Assembly (NCBI RefSeq): GCF_010728155.1
Contig: NZ_AP022605.1
Location: forward strand, 3,472,001 to 3,536,000
Length of the DNA: 64,000 nucleotides
Source: Mycolicibacterium doricum
GTDB lineage: Bacteria; Actinomycetota; Actinomycetes; Mycobacteriales; Mycobacteriaceae
Direction: 5' to 3'
The translations under genes and the position numbers were made by a program. Numbering within the stretch: the first letter of the stretch is position 1; each line of letters opens with the position of its first letter. The notes under the pieces are model-generated. The model saw only the letters and a program-made list of their open reading frames with translations, was not told the origin of the DNA and ran no database searches. This document shows positions 38,945 to 47,187 of the stretch, piece by piece.

Positions 38945-39261
38945 GGCGTCTCCTCCTCTGCGTGTTCATCACAGCGGATCCGGCCCGCCGGCTGGATCGG
39001 GCGATACTCACCCGGTGCGCCGCACAGCTCGCACGTCTGGGCAGCCTCGTCCGCGGCGTGGGCGATCCGCACCAGCAGCGGTGTCTGCAGCTGCGGCTGC
39101 GACGGCGCGACCTTCACCTGCAACTCACCTTCACCGTGCACGCGCGCCGCTGTGATGACGACCCCACGATCGATTCCCCGTAGGTCAGCCACCAGCCGCG
39201 CGTAGAGTTCCGCCCAGCCCGGCCGCGGCGGCGGCGGCGGCGGTGGAGCGTCGTCAGTCAT
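38941..39261 (-). CDS. Proline-rich zinc-ribbon island protein
   Basis: 106 residues from ATG 39261. Starts with a run of prolines, then GWAELYARLVADLRGIDRG and a C-terminal ribbon CELCGAPGEYR with RCDEHAEEE. Related in its ribbon to the 38513-38944 product. Overlaps neighbours by 4 and 8 bp. Confidence 0.65.
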   Translation of the reverse strand: MTDDAPPPPPPPRPGWAELYARLVADLRGIDRGVVITAARVHGEGELQVKVAPSQPQLQTPLLVRIAHAADEAAQTCELCGAPGEYRPIQPAGRIRCDEHAEEETP

Positions 39262-39601
39262 CGCTCTCCGCGTCTTCGTCCTCATCGTCGACCTGCTGTT
39301 CGCGCCGCAGAACCAGTGCCATTCGCGGTGAGCCGATGGGCTGTGCGGCAACCGCTCCCGGCGGATCTGCGACGTTGCGTGCAGCTTCAGCGGTGGCGTC
39401 GAATCGTCCGAGTTCCGGCACCGGCACACGGTCGAGTTCCTGGACCTCAACCAGTTGAGTCGCCGCGATCGGACTGAACGCCGCTGCCGGTCCGTCGACC
39501 AGCACCGGGGTATCCGGCGGGAGTGCAGCCAAGCGCCGGATCAGCTCGGCGGCCGTCAGCGGTGGCGGGTACTCGCCGTACGACAGTCGGGGTGCCGTCA
39601 C
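39254..39601 (-). CDS. Small conserved island protein with acidic tail
   Basis: 115 residues, GTG start overlapping the upstream stop (GTGA). LTAAELIRRLAALPPDTPVLVDG and QLVEVQELDR resemble the 36857-37144 product; the C-terminus MALVLRREQQ is followed by a DEDE-rich tail. Function unknown. Confidence 0.62.
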   Translation of the reverse strand: MTAPRLSYGEYPPPLTAAELIRRLAALPPDTPVLVDGPAAAFSPIAATQLVEVQELDRVPVPELGRFDATAEAARNVADPPGAVAAQPIGSPRMALVLRREQQVDDEDEDAESDD

Positions 39602-39930
39602 CGGTACTCCCCGCTGGTCGGCATATAGATCTCTCCCGCCGGCCTGTCCGTGTAGTGCTCAGCGTCGGGCAGCGAGACGACCCTGACGCCGGCCACCCGC
39701 ACCTCAGCCCCGACCGTCGCCAGGGTCTCCAACTGGCTGCGGGTCAGCGGCAACGTGCCGGGCGCTGTGGCAGCCTCAGCGGCGCCGGCAGACTCAACGG
39801 CGGTGACGGCGATCCGGCGGCAGGGGCTGGTGATCGTGCGCTTCGATAGCGGGTCGTCGAGTTTGTCGATGAGAGCACAGACGTTCCGCTCCGTCAGCTC
39901 CAGCGTCAGCGTCCCGGGGTCCCATCGCAC
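39598..39930 (-). CDS. Small conserved mobile-element protein
   Basis: 110 residues from GTG 39930. TLTLELTERNVCALIDKLDD and the C-terminal VVSLPDAEHYTDRPAGEIY are characteristic of a small actinobacterial phage/plasmid family of unknown function. Head of the intact part of the leftward overlapping operon. Confidence 0.65.
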   Translation of the reverse strand: MRWDPGTLTLELTERNVCALIDKLDDPLSKRTITSPCRRIAVTAVESAGAAEAATAPGTLPLTRSQLETLATVGAEVRVAGVRVVSLPDAEHYTDRPAGEIYMPTSGEYR

Positions 39931-39971
39931 CGGGCCAGTGTGCAGCAGGACGTGACAGAAATCCAGCGGCC

Positions 39972-40284
39972 TCAGTGTGAAACCAACTGCGCGGCAATGG
40001 ATTTGTCTCTGTTTTGGAGACAGGCCGGCTGATCTTTCCGGTCTGTCGGCTGCGCAGACCGCTCCTGCGCAGCATCGCGGGTGGTCCCCAATGCGGCCGC
40101 GACGATGAGCCAGTCGCGCCTCGCGCACCGCCTCTGCCAGTTCGGCCTCAGCTGCGCCGCGGGCATCGACTGCAGCGACGATCCGGCGGAAAGGGCCGGC
40201 ATCGCGGGCAGTCACCTCGCCCAGGCAGGAAAGGGTCACGCCTGAGACCCTTTTCCGCAACCGGCGCTGTTCGAAGGCTTGCAT
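39972..40284 (-). pseudogene. Broken small HTH regulator
   Basis: An N-terminal frame (ATG 40284) runs to AEAELAEAVREAR, then a helix-turn-helix continues in another frame as DWLIVAAALGTTRDAAQER. Restoring two bases in the CG repeat GAGGCGCGAC (about 40120) would join them into one protein of about 100 residues. It is the first gene of the leftward operon, 71 bp from the divergent type VII genes, so it may have regulated both. Confidence 0.65.
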
Positions 40285-40355
40285 TTGCTGTGGCAGACCC
40301 CCTCCACGGTGCGGTAACGTGCCAAGGACTCGGGGTTCTGCGCGTTGGGGGTGTG

Positions 40356-40632
40356 ATGGCCAAAGACCTGAATGTCGACACCACCGGTCTGCGTGCCGCT
40401 GCGGCGGCCAGTGCTAGTACCGCCGGCGTTGTACTCACCAGCGAATCAGTCAGCGGACCGACGGGAACGGCCGAGCGATGCCGGCATCGCCGCGGTCGAT
40501 GCGGCCTCCGCGGCGCTGCGTGTCCGGCAGGCTGGCCGGATCGCCGGACAGGCCGGTGACCTGTCGGCTGCGAGCGCCGGCTACGACGACACCGACAGGA
40601 GCAACGCCGCCGACATCTCGGCCACCGTGTGA
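40356..40632 (+). pseudogene. EspC-like (DUF2580) type VII secretion target, frameshifted
   Basis: Begins MAKDLNVDTTGLRAAAAAS, the usual start of EspC-like WXG100-related partners, and continues in another frame from PSDAGIAAVDAASAALRVRQ to ISATV*. The frames join near 40470-40478 (gain of one or loss of two bases). The stop overlaps the next gene's GTG (GTGTGAGC). Would encode about 90 residues, paired with the downstream effector for export by an ESX system. Confidence 0.75.
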
Positions 40633-41684
40633 GCCCAGCTGCCGCTACGCCGTCGGCCGGACCGACCCGCTCAGAGATACAGAGCTGGGACACCACCGCC
40701 CTCGATGACGCCACACTGCGCTGGCGCGGGGCCGCTGAAGCTTCGGAGGCTGCGTTCGAGCAGCATCGCCAGAACATCGCCACACCCGGTGGCACCGAGT
40801 GGGAGGGCGACGCGAAAGACGCCGCACTGAACCGGGTGACCGCCGACCTGGGCGTGGCGCGTCTCCAAGGTGATGTGCAACGGGCCGCCGCCGCCGCCGC
40901 GCGCGGTAGCGAGGACATCGCCGGAGCCCGCCGCGTGGTGCTCGACGCCATCGCTGAGGCCGAGGCCGACGACTTCCGGGTCGGCGAAGACCTCTCGGTC
41001 ACCGACACCCGCGAGTTCGATCTCGCGACCGCCGCCGCCCGAGCGACCGCCGCCGCTGAGCACGCCGAGTACATCCGCTGGCGCGCTGAACAACTCGTCG
41101 CCACCGATGCCCTTGTCGGCCAGCAGCTGCAGGCCACGGCTGCCGAGTTGGACGGCATCCGGTTCGAAGGGGAAAGCCGAGACGAGTCGATCCAGCTCGT
41201 CGATCACAAGACCGATGCGGACTCCGGCCAGCGGCCAAAGACCTGGCAGGACTTGCTGCGCCCGCCGGGAGCGTCCGGCGACGAGGCGCCTAACGATGCT
41301 GGTGACACGGCCGCGGGCGCCGGCGAAGCGGCGCCTTCCCCGTTGGTTGAGATGCTGGTGCCGGGCAAGACGACCGACCCACAACAGCCCGCGACTCTCG
41401 ACGACGCCCTCGACGAGGTCGCCGGGCAGCCCGCTCCCGCAGCCTCGGCGCCACGCCTCGATCCCGTCAAGGTCGAAAAATTCAAGGACCTGGCACGCAA
41501 GCTCATGCAGCAGGACGGCGTCCCGGCCGACCAAATCGAGCAGCGCCTCGATGACATCGTCGCCGCCGCGCAGAAGCCGCTGCTCCCCTCCACCCTGTCG
41601 CCGGACGCGCCGCTGCCCAAACCCGGATTCGGCGAAGGATTCGGCGACGCATGGCGCAGCATGGAAGACGCCGTCCATCCCTGA
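40629..41684 (+). CDS. Type VII secretion-associated effector, N-terminal part
   Basis: 351 residues as read. WXG-like motif TEWEGDAKDAAL in a helical hairpin region, long alanine-rich helices, then a proline-rich linker (about 210-290). It stops at SMEDAVHP*, but the family-like sequence continues in the -1 frame as SLTGQQGVESFRDAWKDLG, so one base is missing near 41683 and the effector is split. The arrangement matches polymorphic toxins with ESX-delivery N-termini. Confidence 0.7.
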   Translation: MSPAAATPSAGPTRSEIQSWDTTALDDATLRWRGAAEASEAAFEQHRQNIATPGGTEWEGDAKDAALNRVTADLGVARLQGDVQRAAAAAARGSEDIAGARRVVLDAIAEAEADDFRVGEDLSVTDTREFDLATAAARATAAAEHAEYIRWRAEQLVATDALVGQQLQATAAELDGIRFEGESRDESIQLVDHKTDADSGQRPKTWQDLLRPPGASGDEAPNDAGDTAAGAGEAAPSPLVEMLVPGKTTDPQQPATLDDALDEVAGQPAPAASAPRLDPVKVEKFKDLARKLMQQDGVPADQIEQRLDDIVAAAQKPLLPSTLSPDAPLPKPGFGEGFGDAWRSMEDAVHP

Positions 41685-42346
41685 CAGGTCAGCAGGGCGT
41701 AGAGAGCTTCAGAGACGCCTGGAAAGACCTCGGCACAGATCTGTTCGAAGCCGCAAAGGATCCTTACGGCACCGCCGCGAGGATCGTGATCGACGACGCC
41801 GAGGCCGCCCGCGCGAACCCTGAGTATTGGCTCGGCGGCAAGACCTTCGATGCCGCCGCTGCGGCGGCCGCGCTCCCGTTCGGAGGCGAGGCTGCGCTGG
41901 CCCGCGGCGCACTCGATGATCTCGCCAGGCCCGGTATCCCGCACGAGGTGATCGACACCGCGCGCACGCCACACACCTCAGCTCCGACCGTCGGTCACCC
42001 CCTCGCGCTACCCGACATACCCGCCGAAAACTACACGCCAGATTTGGTCGCCGCCCAGATCGGCGACGAAGTGGCGGCGATGCCACCCGGAGGCGCCTCC
42101 CAAACCCAGACCTTGGCCGATCGGATCACGGCACTGAACCTGAGCCAACTTGACGCTGCGCAGGTCACGGACCTGGCTTCTAGAAGAGCTTTTGGCGAAA
42201 CAGCGGGGATCGCCACGCTCCCTGATGGAGTGAAAATGGTCTTACCGGCGCGCCTCATGCAAGACATCGCGATGCGGGTGTCCCCCGATGGGACGGTTAC
42301 GGTGTTTCGGGGTGACTTGAGCCAGTTTCTACCGTATTTGGGATGA
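41651..42346 (+). CDS. Type VII effector, C-terminal part (separated by frameshift)
   Basis: Frame continues the upstream effector: SLTGQQGVESFRDAWKDLG, an alanine-rich hydrophobic stretch (FDAAAAAAALPFGG), a proline linker and a short C-terminal domain with DGVKMVLPARLMQDIAMRV and TVTVFRGDLSQFL. The C-terminal module would be the toxin, but I do not recognise its fold. Its ATG at 41651 lies inside the other frame and is probably not a natural start. Followed 16 bp later by a likely immunity gene. Confidence 0.6.
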   Translation: MAQHGRRRPSLTGQQGVESFRDAWKDLGTDLFEAAKDPYGTAARIVIDDAEAARANPEYWLGGKTFDAAAAAAALPFGGEAALARGALDDLARPGIPHEVIDTARTPHTSAPTVGHPLALPDIPAENYTPDLVAAQIGDEVAAMPPGGASQTQTLADRITALNLSQLDAAQVTDLASRRAFGETAGIATLPDGVKMVLPARLMQDIAMRVSPDGTVTVFRGDLSQFLPYLG

Positions 42347-42362
42347 TGGAGGAGTCAGCTGT

Positions 42363-42920
42363 ATGCACACCGCCGCCTCTGCGCACGTTCTCGACTTCGA
42401 GGTGTACCTGTTGGTGACCATGAAGTACGGCATGATAAATCAGGATGCCGAACGCGAGGCCAAGCTGTCCGAGCACGGCCTGTCGCTCGGTGATGCTGAA
42501 CGAATCCACCAACGTGTAGCCGACGCATTGCGTGACGAGACCACTCAGTTTGCGAACCTGCGGGCTCTAGTCGGTGCGGAAGCCCGCAATGTGGGTGCGC
42601 TGTCATTCAAGGGCATCCTTTGGCCGGATTTTGATTTCACCGCGAACGCCGGCCGTGGTGGGTCTATTCAAGCGGCGGGTTACCGGCGCGCGCGAGGTGA
42701 GCGGTGCTGCGCCGCAGCCCCCACCGCCCAGCCTCCGTGGAGCATGGATACCGCTGACTTTGCCCAATGCTTTGGTCCGACCCAGATCACTTCCACGGCA
42801 GCCCTGTTCGCCGAGTATATGCCCGCGCAGGAGCTACATGAGTTCGAATGGCAGGGGAGGCGGTATGGGGCCGGGTTTGGATGGGGCCTGTTTCTATCCG
42901 CCTCACTGATGTGGACATGA
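42363..42920 (+). CDS. Putative immunity protein of the type VII effector
   Basis: 185 residues. Strong GGAGGAG before ATG 42363. The N-terminal 100 residues look globular (VLDFEVYLLVTMKYGMINQD, GLSLGDAERIHQRVADALRDE, GILWPDFDFTANA); after about residue 100 the composition changes and the tail may be frame-shifted or fused to junk. Immunity role is inferred only from position after the toxin part. Confidence 0.45.
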   Translation: MHTAASAHVLDFEVYLLVTMKYGMINQDAEREAKLSEHGLSLGDAERIHQRVADALRDETTQFANLRALVGAEARNVGALSFKGILWPDFDFTANAGRGGSIQAAGYRRARGERCCAAAPTAQPPWSMDTADFAQCFGPTQITSTAALFAEYMPAQELHEFEWQGRRYGAGFGWGLFLSASLMWT

Positions 42921-42946
42921 AAATTCCCACAACCCGGTTCGGGAAA

Positions 42947-42962
42947 TGACATACCTCCCACC
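42947..42962. repeat. TGACATAC-YTCCCACC island repeat, copy 1
   Basis: TGACATACCTCCCACC, followed by GAAACG(A)TCGCC. A second copy is at 46063-46078. This copy stands exactly where the truncated Fic reading frame begins, so it marks a recombination breakpoint. Confidence 0.6.
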
Positions 42963-43330
42963 AGTTCGAAACGATCGCCCCGATCGTCGAGCGGTTCGCC
43001 GACGCGAGCGAGCGAGCCGTCGTCAACGGCCGGCTGCTCATCACCGAGCTGCGCGAGATCCGGGCAAGTTGGAACGAACGGATCACCGCACGGTCAGACT
43101 CGGCGGTGTGGAAGGTCGCCGACCTGCTGACTCGCCGCCCGGTCATCAACGGTGTGCTCCTGCGCGACGAGCTGGGCATCTCCACCGACCATCCACGCCG
43201 CTACATCGGCCCCCTCGCCGAGGCCGGGATCGTCGTCGAATTCACCGACCGGGCACGCAACCGCGCATGGCGCGCACCCGAAGTCCTCGACGCCCTGGAC
43301 GATTTCGCCGAACGGGCCGGCCGACGCTGA
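42950..43330 (+). pseudogene. Truncated Fic-family protein, C-terminal winged-helix part
   Basis: Open from 42950 without a start codon. QFETIAPIVERFADASERAV and the winged-helix segment LLTRRPVINGVLLRDELGIS resemble the C-terminus of long Fic proteins; the catalytic Fic core is missing. The break is at the TGACATAC repeat. It converges with an intact small Fic gene 9 bp away. Confidence 0.7.
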
Positions 43331-43339
43331 TGAGCGCCT

Positions 43340-43891
43340 TCAGCCCTTGTAGTTGTCGGGCTCCTCGTAGTAGTACGACTGCTCGACGCCCTTCACGTAG
43401 ACGTCGCGGTCGTCGACCCTGTCGGTGAGGGCGCCTCGAAGCAGTTCGCGCAGCTCGGTGGTCTTCACGTGGCTGCGCTTCATCGCCTCCAGGTAGTCGT
43501 GCTTGTCGACTTCGGCCCACTCGACGCACTTGCCCAGGCTTCTCTTGAGGATCAGATCGAGCCAGATCCGTGTGCTGCGCCCGTTGCCGTCGGTGAACGG
43601 ATGCGCGACGTTCATCTCGGCGTACTTCTCGATGATCTCTTCGAACGTTGACTCAGGCATCTTCTCGATCTGGCCCAACGCTTCATGCAGATAGATGGCG
43701 CTGGCGAATCGAAACCCGCCCTTGCTGATGTCGCGTGATCGGATCTGGCCTGCGAAGTCGTAGAGCCCGGAAAACAGGTATCCGTGAATCTGCTGTAGCC
43801 CGCGGATGGTTCCCACTTCGAATGCCGCCAGCTCGGCGGTTCCGAACAGTGCCAGCGCACGGCGCTTGCTGGCATCGTCGATGTCGCGCAT
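43340..43891 (-). CDS. fic: Class III-type Fic AMP-transferase
   Basis: 183 residues, close to Neisseria NmFic: [20 protein letters not shown], the catalytic motif [12 protein letters not shown] (97-108) and [12 protein letters not shown]. The C-terminal inhibitory helix has SYYYEE (172-177), where NmFic has SYYYEG; the Ser and Glu that block ATP are kept. Probably AMPylates a host target (NmFic modifies gyrase B). No separate FicA-like antitoxin is needed for this class. Confidence 0.92.
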   Translation of the reverse strand: MRDIDDASKRRALALFGTAELAAFEVGTIRGLQQIHGYLFSGLYDFAGQIRSRDISKGGFRFASAIYLHEALGQIEKMPESTFEEIIEKYAEMNVAHPFTDGNGRSTRIWLDLILKRSLGKCVEWAEVDKHDYLEAMKRSHVKTTELRELLRGALTDRVDDRDVYVKGVEQSYYYEEPDNYKG

Positions 43892-43917
43892 TTACCGGAC
43901 TCTATGTGCGGCCGGCA

Positions 43918-44241
43918 TCACCGAGGCGCGGGAATCGCCTGGCTGTCGAGGTAGGCGTCCAGCTCGATGAAGTGCAGCAGCTGTTGGCGCATCGTGTCCA
44001 TATCCGGGCTGCTGCTGTCGCACAACACCCCCTCGGAGACGGCCGGTCCCGTCAGCTGCGCCACGGTGCACCCGAGAGCCGCGGCGATCCGGATGATCTC
44101 GGTCATCTTCGCCGGGCGCTTGCCCGACAGGATGCGGTTGAGCGTGGGCTGGGAGATGTCCGCGCGATCCGCCAGCGCCCGCTGGGACAGCTGCGCAGCT
44201 TCGCGGGCACTCTCGATCGCGGCGCCCAGCTGCGGCGTCAT
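43918..44241 (-). CDS. XRE-family helix-turn-helix regulator
   Basis: 107 residues from ATG 44241 (a GTG nine bases earlier is possible), behind GGAGGGG. HTH motif LSQRALADRADISQPTLNRILSGKRPA. C-terminal 45 residues carry a short helical domain (MDTMRQQLLHFIELDAYLD). Sits between fic and the PIN gene on the same strand; could repress fic or belong to an unrecognised module. Confidence 0.82.
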   Translation of the reverse strand: MTPQLGAAIESAREAAQLSQRALADRADISQPTLNRILSGKRPAKMTEIIRIAAALGCTVAQLTGPAVSEGVLCDSSSPDMDTMRQQLLHFIELDAYLDSQAIPAPR

Positions 44242-44325
44242 TTGAACCACCCCCTCCTGAATCAGGGTCGTCGATCCGATCTAACCGGCGCTGATCCGGC
44301 ACGGGTGACCCGCCCGCACCGTCAC

Positions 44326-44883
44326 CTACTCCGGCAGCAGACCCATCCGGTAGGCCCACCCGATGAAGCTCTCGACCCGAGGCAGCCGCATCTCCGTGGC
44401 CAGCAGGTCGGTGTAGATCTGCTCGGCGGTCTCGGAGTCGACGTCGCCGAGGCGCTTGCGGGCCTCGGCGATGATCCACATCGAGTTGACGTACCGGACA
44501 CCGCGGAAGCGCGCTACGGCACTCGCGTCACCATCATCGATCACTGCGACCATCTGCCGATGAACAGCGCAAGCCAGCACCGCGCACTCGCCGAGGTTCT
44601 TGGTCGGCGCATCATCTTTGTGTGCGGGTAGATCCGCCTTGATGAGCAGCTGGTCGATTTCCTCCTCGGAAGTCAACACGCCGATCTCCACCCAGTCGAG
44701 GTCGCTGATCGCCGGGATGTCGTAGCCCAGGTCGCGGCCGGCTTCCACCTCAGACATCACGGTGTCGGGAATCAGGATCAGTCCCTGCGGGGCGAGCCGG
44801 CGCAGGATGTCCAGATGGCCGGCGCGACAGAAGTGGGTGAACGTGGACGTATCCATCACCCAGCGGGCAGGCGTCGCGCTCAC
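44326..44883 (-). CDS. PIN-domain ribonuclease toxin candidate
   Basis: 185 residues. PIN acidic positions in VMDTSTFTHF (N-terminus), NLGECAVLACA and VIDDGDASAVARFRG. The start overlaps the upstream metallopeptidase stop by 4 nt. PIN with XRE-ImmA/IrrE is a known predicted toxin-antitoxin arrangement; here the PIN protein would be the RNase. Confidence 0.85.
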   Translation of the reverse strand: MSATPARWVMDTSTFTHFCRAGHLDILRRLAPQGLILIPDTVMSEVEAGRDLGYDIPAISDLDWVEIGVLTSEEEIDQLLIKADLPAHKDDAPTKNLGECAVLACAVHRQMVAVIDDGDASAVARFRGVRYVNSMWIIAEARKRLGDVDSETAEQIYTDLLATEMRLPRVESFIGWAYRMGLLPE

Positions 44884-45983
44884 CCCATGCGCGCGTAGTC
44901 GGCGGCGGTTTCCGCACGCCGCGGCGGCAGATCTGTCTCCTGCAGCTGGCCGCGCAGCAGCTCCACCGCGCGCGGCGCGGTCAGCCTGAGATCGGTATAG
45001 GCGGCCAGGATCGCCGCCGCCAGTGCCGGAGACACAGAGGGAGGCTTCAGCTCATCGGTGTCCAGAGTGATCGCCAGCTTGGCGAACTCTCCGATTGTCG
45101 GCCGATATGGTTCTAGGCCGCGCTTCTGTTCATCGGTGATGAGCTGGAGTCTGTGCAGATGCAGCACCGCTGCCGACCACGACATCCGGTAGGTGCCAGC
45201 CACGCGGATCGCAGTTTCGCGCAACATCTGGGTTCTGTGCTGATTCCACAGCGCCGTCACACCCGAGCGGGGCGCCAGGAAGAACGCCGCGAATGAGGTG
45301 ATCATCTGCTCGGTGTCGGGAGCGGTGTTGGAGTCATAAGCGTCGCCGAACAACCAATGACCCAACTCATGTGCCATTGACATGCGCCGGCGGCCCACCC
45401 GAGCGTCACCGTCGATCACCGCCGCGGCAATACCATCGCCGACCTCGACGAGCGCACCGTCGGCTCCCCGGTCGCCGAACGCCAGCGAACAGGAGTACAG
45501 GCCGAACCGTTCGGCGATGGCCGCGACATCGTTGAGCGGCTCAGCGCCCAGATCGAGGTGTTCGCGCACCTGGCGCGCCACCGTCTCGGCTGACTCCACC
45601 GAATGCGGTGTTGGCCAGATAGGCCGATCGGAATGGGAACCGATCACCTCGAACTGCCGCAACCAGGCGAGGTCGCCGGCGAACAGCTCCAGCTCCCGGT
45701 CAAGCCGGGCAGTGACCTCGTGGCTCGGCCCTGCCTCGGCTCGGCGGCTCACCACCATCGGCAGTGGATCGCGCACGAACCATGCAAGTGGGGTGTCGAG
45801 CGCAGCTGCGAGTTTCACCAGTTCAAGGGCCGAAACCTTACGTTTGCCCTTCTCGATCAGCGGGAAAGCGGTGCGATCGACCCCGATGGCGGCGGCGAGG
45901 TGCTCCTGGGTCAGATCGGCAGCCTTGCGTGCCTCAACGATCCGCGCGCCCAGCGTCTCCCCATCCATATGCGCGATTTTCAC
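44880..45983 (-). CDS. XRE-ImmA/IrrE metallopeptidase (antitoxin candidate)
   Basis: 367 residues. N-terminal XRE HTH (DLTQEHLAAAIGVDRTAFPLI), then an ImmA/IrrE (COG2856) zinc peptidase with MAHELGHWLFGD. In phages such proteins cleave repressors; in TA modules they neutralise a linked toxin, here the PIN protein. Start GTG 45983 or ATG 45968. Confidence 0.88.
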   Translation of the reverse strand: MKIAHMDGETLGARIVEARKAADLTQEHLAAAIGVDRTAFPLIEKGKRKVSALELVKLAAALDTPLAWFVRDPLPMVVSRRAEAGPSHEVTARLDRELELFAGDLAWLRQFEVIGSHSDRPIWPTPHSVESAETVARQVREHLDLGAEPLNDVAAIAERFGLYSCSLAFGDRGADGALVEVGDGIAAAVIDGDARVGRRRMSMAHELGHWLFGDAYDSNTAPDTEQMITSFAAFFLAPRSGVTALWNQHRTQMLRETAIRVAGTYRMSWSAAVLHLHRLQLITDEQKRGLEPYRPTIGEFAKLAITLDTDELKPPSVSPALAAAILAAYTDLRLTAPRAVELLRGQLQETDLPPRRAETAADYARMG

Positions 45984-46062
45984 ACATTTTGCGGCGCGGT
46001 GTAACCGCGCTGGTCAAAGCGAGATCTCCCACGAGGTTCGTTTCGCGCCGTCGTGGAGGACG

Positions 46063-46078
46063 TGACATACTTCCCACC
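46063..46078. repeat. TGACATAC-YTCCCACC island repeat, copy 2
   Basis: TGACATACTTCCCACC, followed by GCGGAAACGTCGCC; similarity to copy 1 extends over about 30 bp with two gaps. It lies in a 368-bp gene-free stretch between the ImmA/IrrE gene and the DUF1778-GNAT cassette. Confidence 0.55.
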
Positions 46079-46219
46079 TGCGGAAACGTCGCCGTCCCAC
46101 ACCCGCACCGCTGCGGGGAGGTCGCTCCGGAGGCCGATTTTCGGGGCCCTCCCCGGGCAGAGCCCAGTCACCCCCGATTTTTCGGCGATGACCGACGAGA
46201 ATTTCTATTCCCGCAACAG

Positions 46220-46260
46220 GTCCGGAAAACGCCCTGGTGAGCGCGTTTTCTGAGCCGGAA
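46220..46260. repeat. 41-bp hairpin repeat, left copy flanking the DUF1778-GNAT cassette
   Basis: Contains CGGAAAACGC, a 10-nt loop and GCGTTTTCTG. Matches the copy at 47188-47228 with 2 mismatches, in direct orientation. Confidence 0.85.
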
Positions 46261-46320
46261 ACGGATCTGGAGCTGGGGTGGAGACGCAGGGGCCGTAAAC
46301 CTGCGCCCTGACCCGTTGCA

Positions 46321-46343
46321 TTGTGTGCCTCATAGGCACACAA
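46321..46343. promoter_or_regulatory. Palindromic operator before the DUF1778 antitoxin gene
   Basis: TTGTGTGCCT and AGGCACACAA are perfect 10-bp arms around a 3-bp spacer CAT, ending 9 bp before the ATG at 46352. Typical of autoregulatory binding by RHH antitoxins of this type. Confidence 0.78.
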
Positions 46344-46351
46344 TGGATGGC

Positions 46352-46621
46352 ATGGCTACGAAGACGGAGCGGTTCGCTGTGCGCCTGACGGCTGAGCAAG
46401 ACGCGCTGATTCGTCGTGCCGCCGAAGTGGAGGGGACCGACCTCACCAACTTCACGGTGACCGCGACGCTGGCTCATGCCCGCGACGTACTTGCCGATCG
46501 CCGGCTGTTCATGCTCGACGCGCCGGCCTGGTCGGAGTTCGTGTCGGTGCTGGACCGGCCGGTGTCGCACAAACCGCGGCTGGGGACGCTGTTCGCGGAG
46601 CCCTCGATCTTCGACGAGTGA
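46352..46621 (+). CDS. DUF1778 (TacA-like) antitoxin
   Basis: 89 residues, RHH N-terminus TERFAVRLTAEQDALIRRAAEVE and a toxin-binding C-terminal tail. An alternative ATG at 46343 overlaps the operator. Overlaps the GNAT toxin gene by 4 nt (GTGA). Expected to bind its own operator and block the acetyltransferase. Confidence 0.9.
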   Translation: MATKTERFAVRLTAEQDALIRRAAEVEGTDLTNFTVTATLAHARDVLADRRLFMLDAPAWSEFVSVLDRPVSHKPRLGTLFAEPSIFDE

Positions 46622-47118
46622 GCGGCTACAGCGCGCCCAGGCCGATCAGCGAGCACGATCTGGTCGCCGAGTTCGACAGCGGCGAGCCCAGCCTGGACGA
46701 CTACCTGCGGGGACGAGCCCTGGCCAACCACGTCGAAGGTGCCTCCCGGTGCTTCGTGACGTGCCGCGACGGCCGCGTCGTCGGGTTCTACGCGCTGGCC
46801 TCGGCTGCTGTGGAGCGCGCCGGCACGTCAGGACGGGTGCGGCGCAACATGCCCAATCCAGTGCCGGTGATCCTGTTGTCGCGGCTGGCGATCGACCGCA
46901 AGGAACAGGGCCAGGGCCTCGGAGCTGCGCTGCTACGCGATGCGATCACCCGCGCGGTGGCCGCCGCGGAGATCATCGGTGTGCGGGCACTGCTGGTGCA
47001 CGAGCAGGCACGGGCGTTCTACGCCCACTTCGACTTCGAGCCATCACCGACCGACCCGCTGCACCTGCTGCTGCTGATCAAAGACGCCCGCGCTCTACTC
47101 GATCCACCGTCCGATTGA
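46618..47118 (+). CDS. GNAT acetyltransferase toxin (TacT-like)
   Basis: 166 residues. Substrate-side motif FDSGEPSLDDYLRGRA, the acetyl-CoA loop RLAIDRKEQGQGLGAAL and the catalytic tyrosine in ARAFYAHFDFEPSP. Known family members acetylate the amino group of charged tRNAs and block translation. With DUF1778 it forms a cassette enclosed by 41-bp repeats. Confidence 0.9.
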   Translation: MSGYSAPRPISEHDLVAEFDSGEPSLDDYLRGRALANHVEGASRCFVTCRDGRVVGFYALASAAVERAGTSGRVRRNMPNPVPVILLSRLAIDRKEQGQGLGAALLRDAITRAVAAAEIIGVRALLVHEQARAFYAHFDFEPSPTDPLHLLLLIKDARALLDPPSD

Positions 47119-47187
47119 TCCACGGATCCAGGCGCTCGCCGACAGCTGACCCGGCGGTCCGCGCGCCGGCGGTCGGCGCTGCATCAA

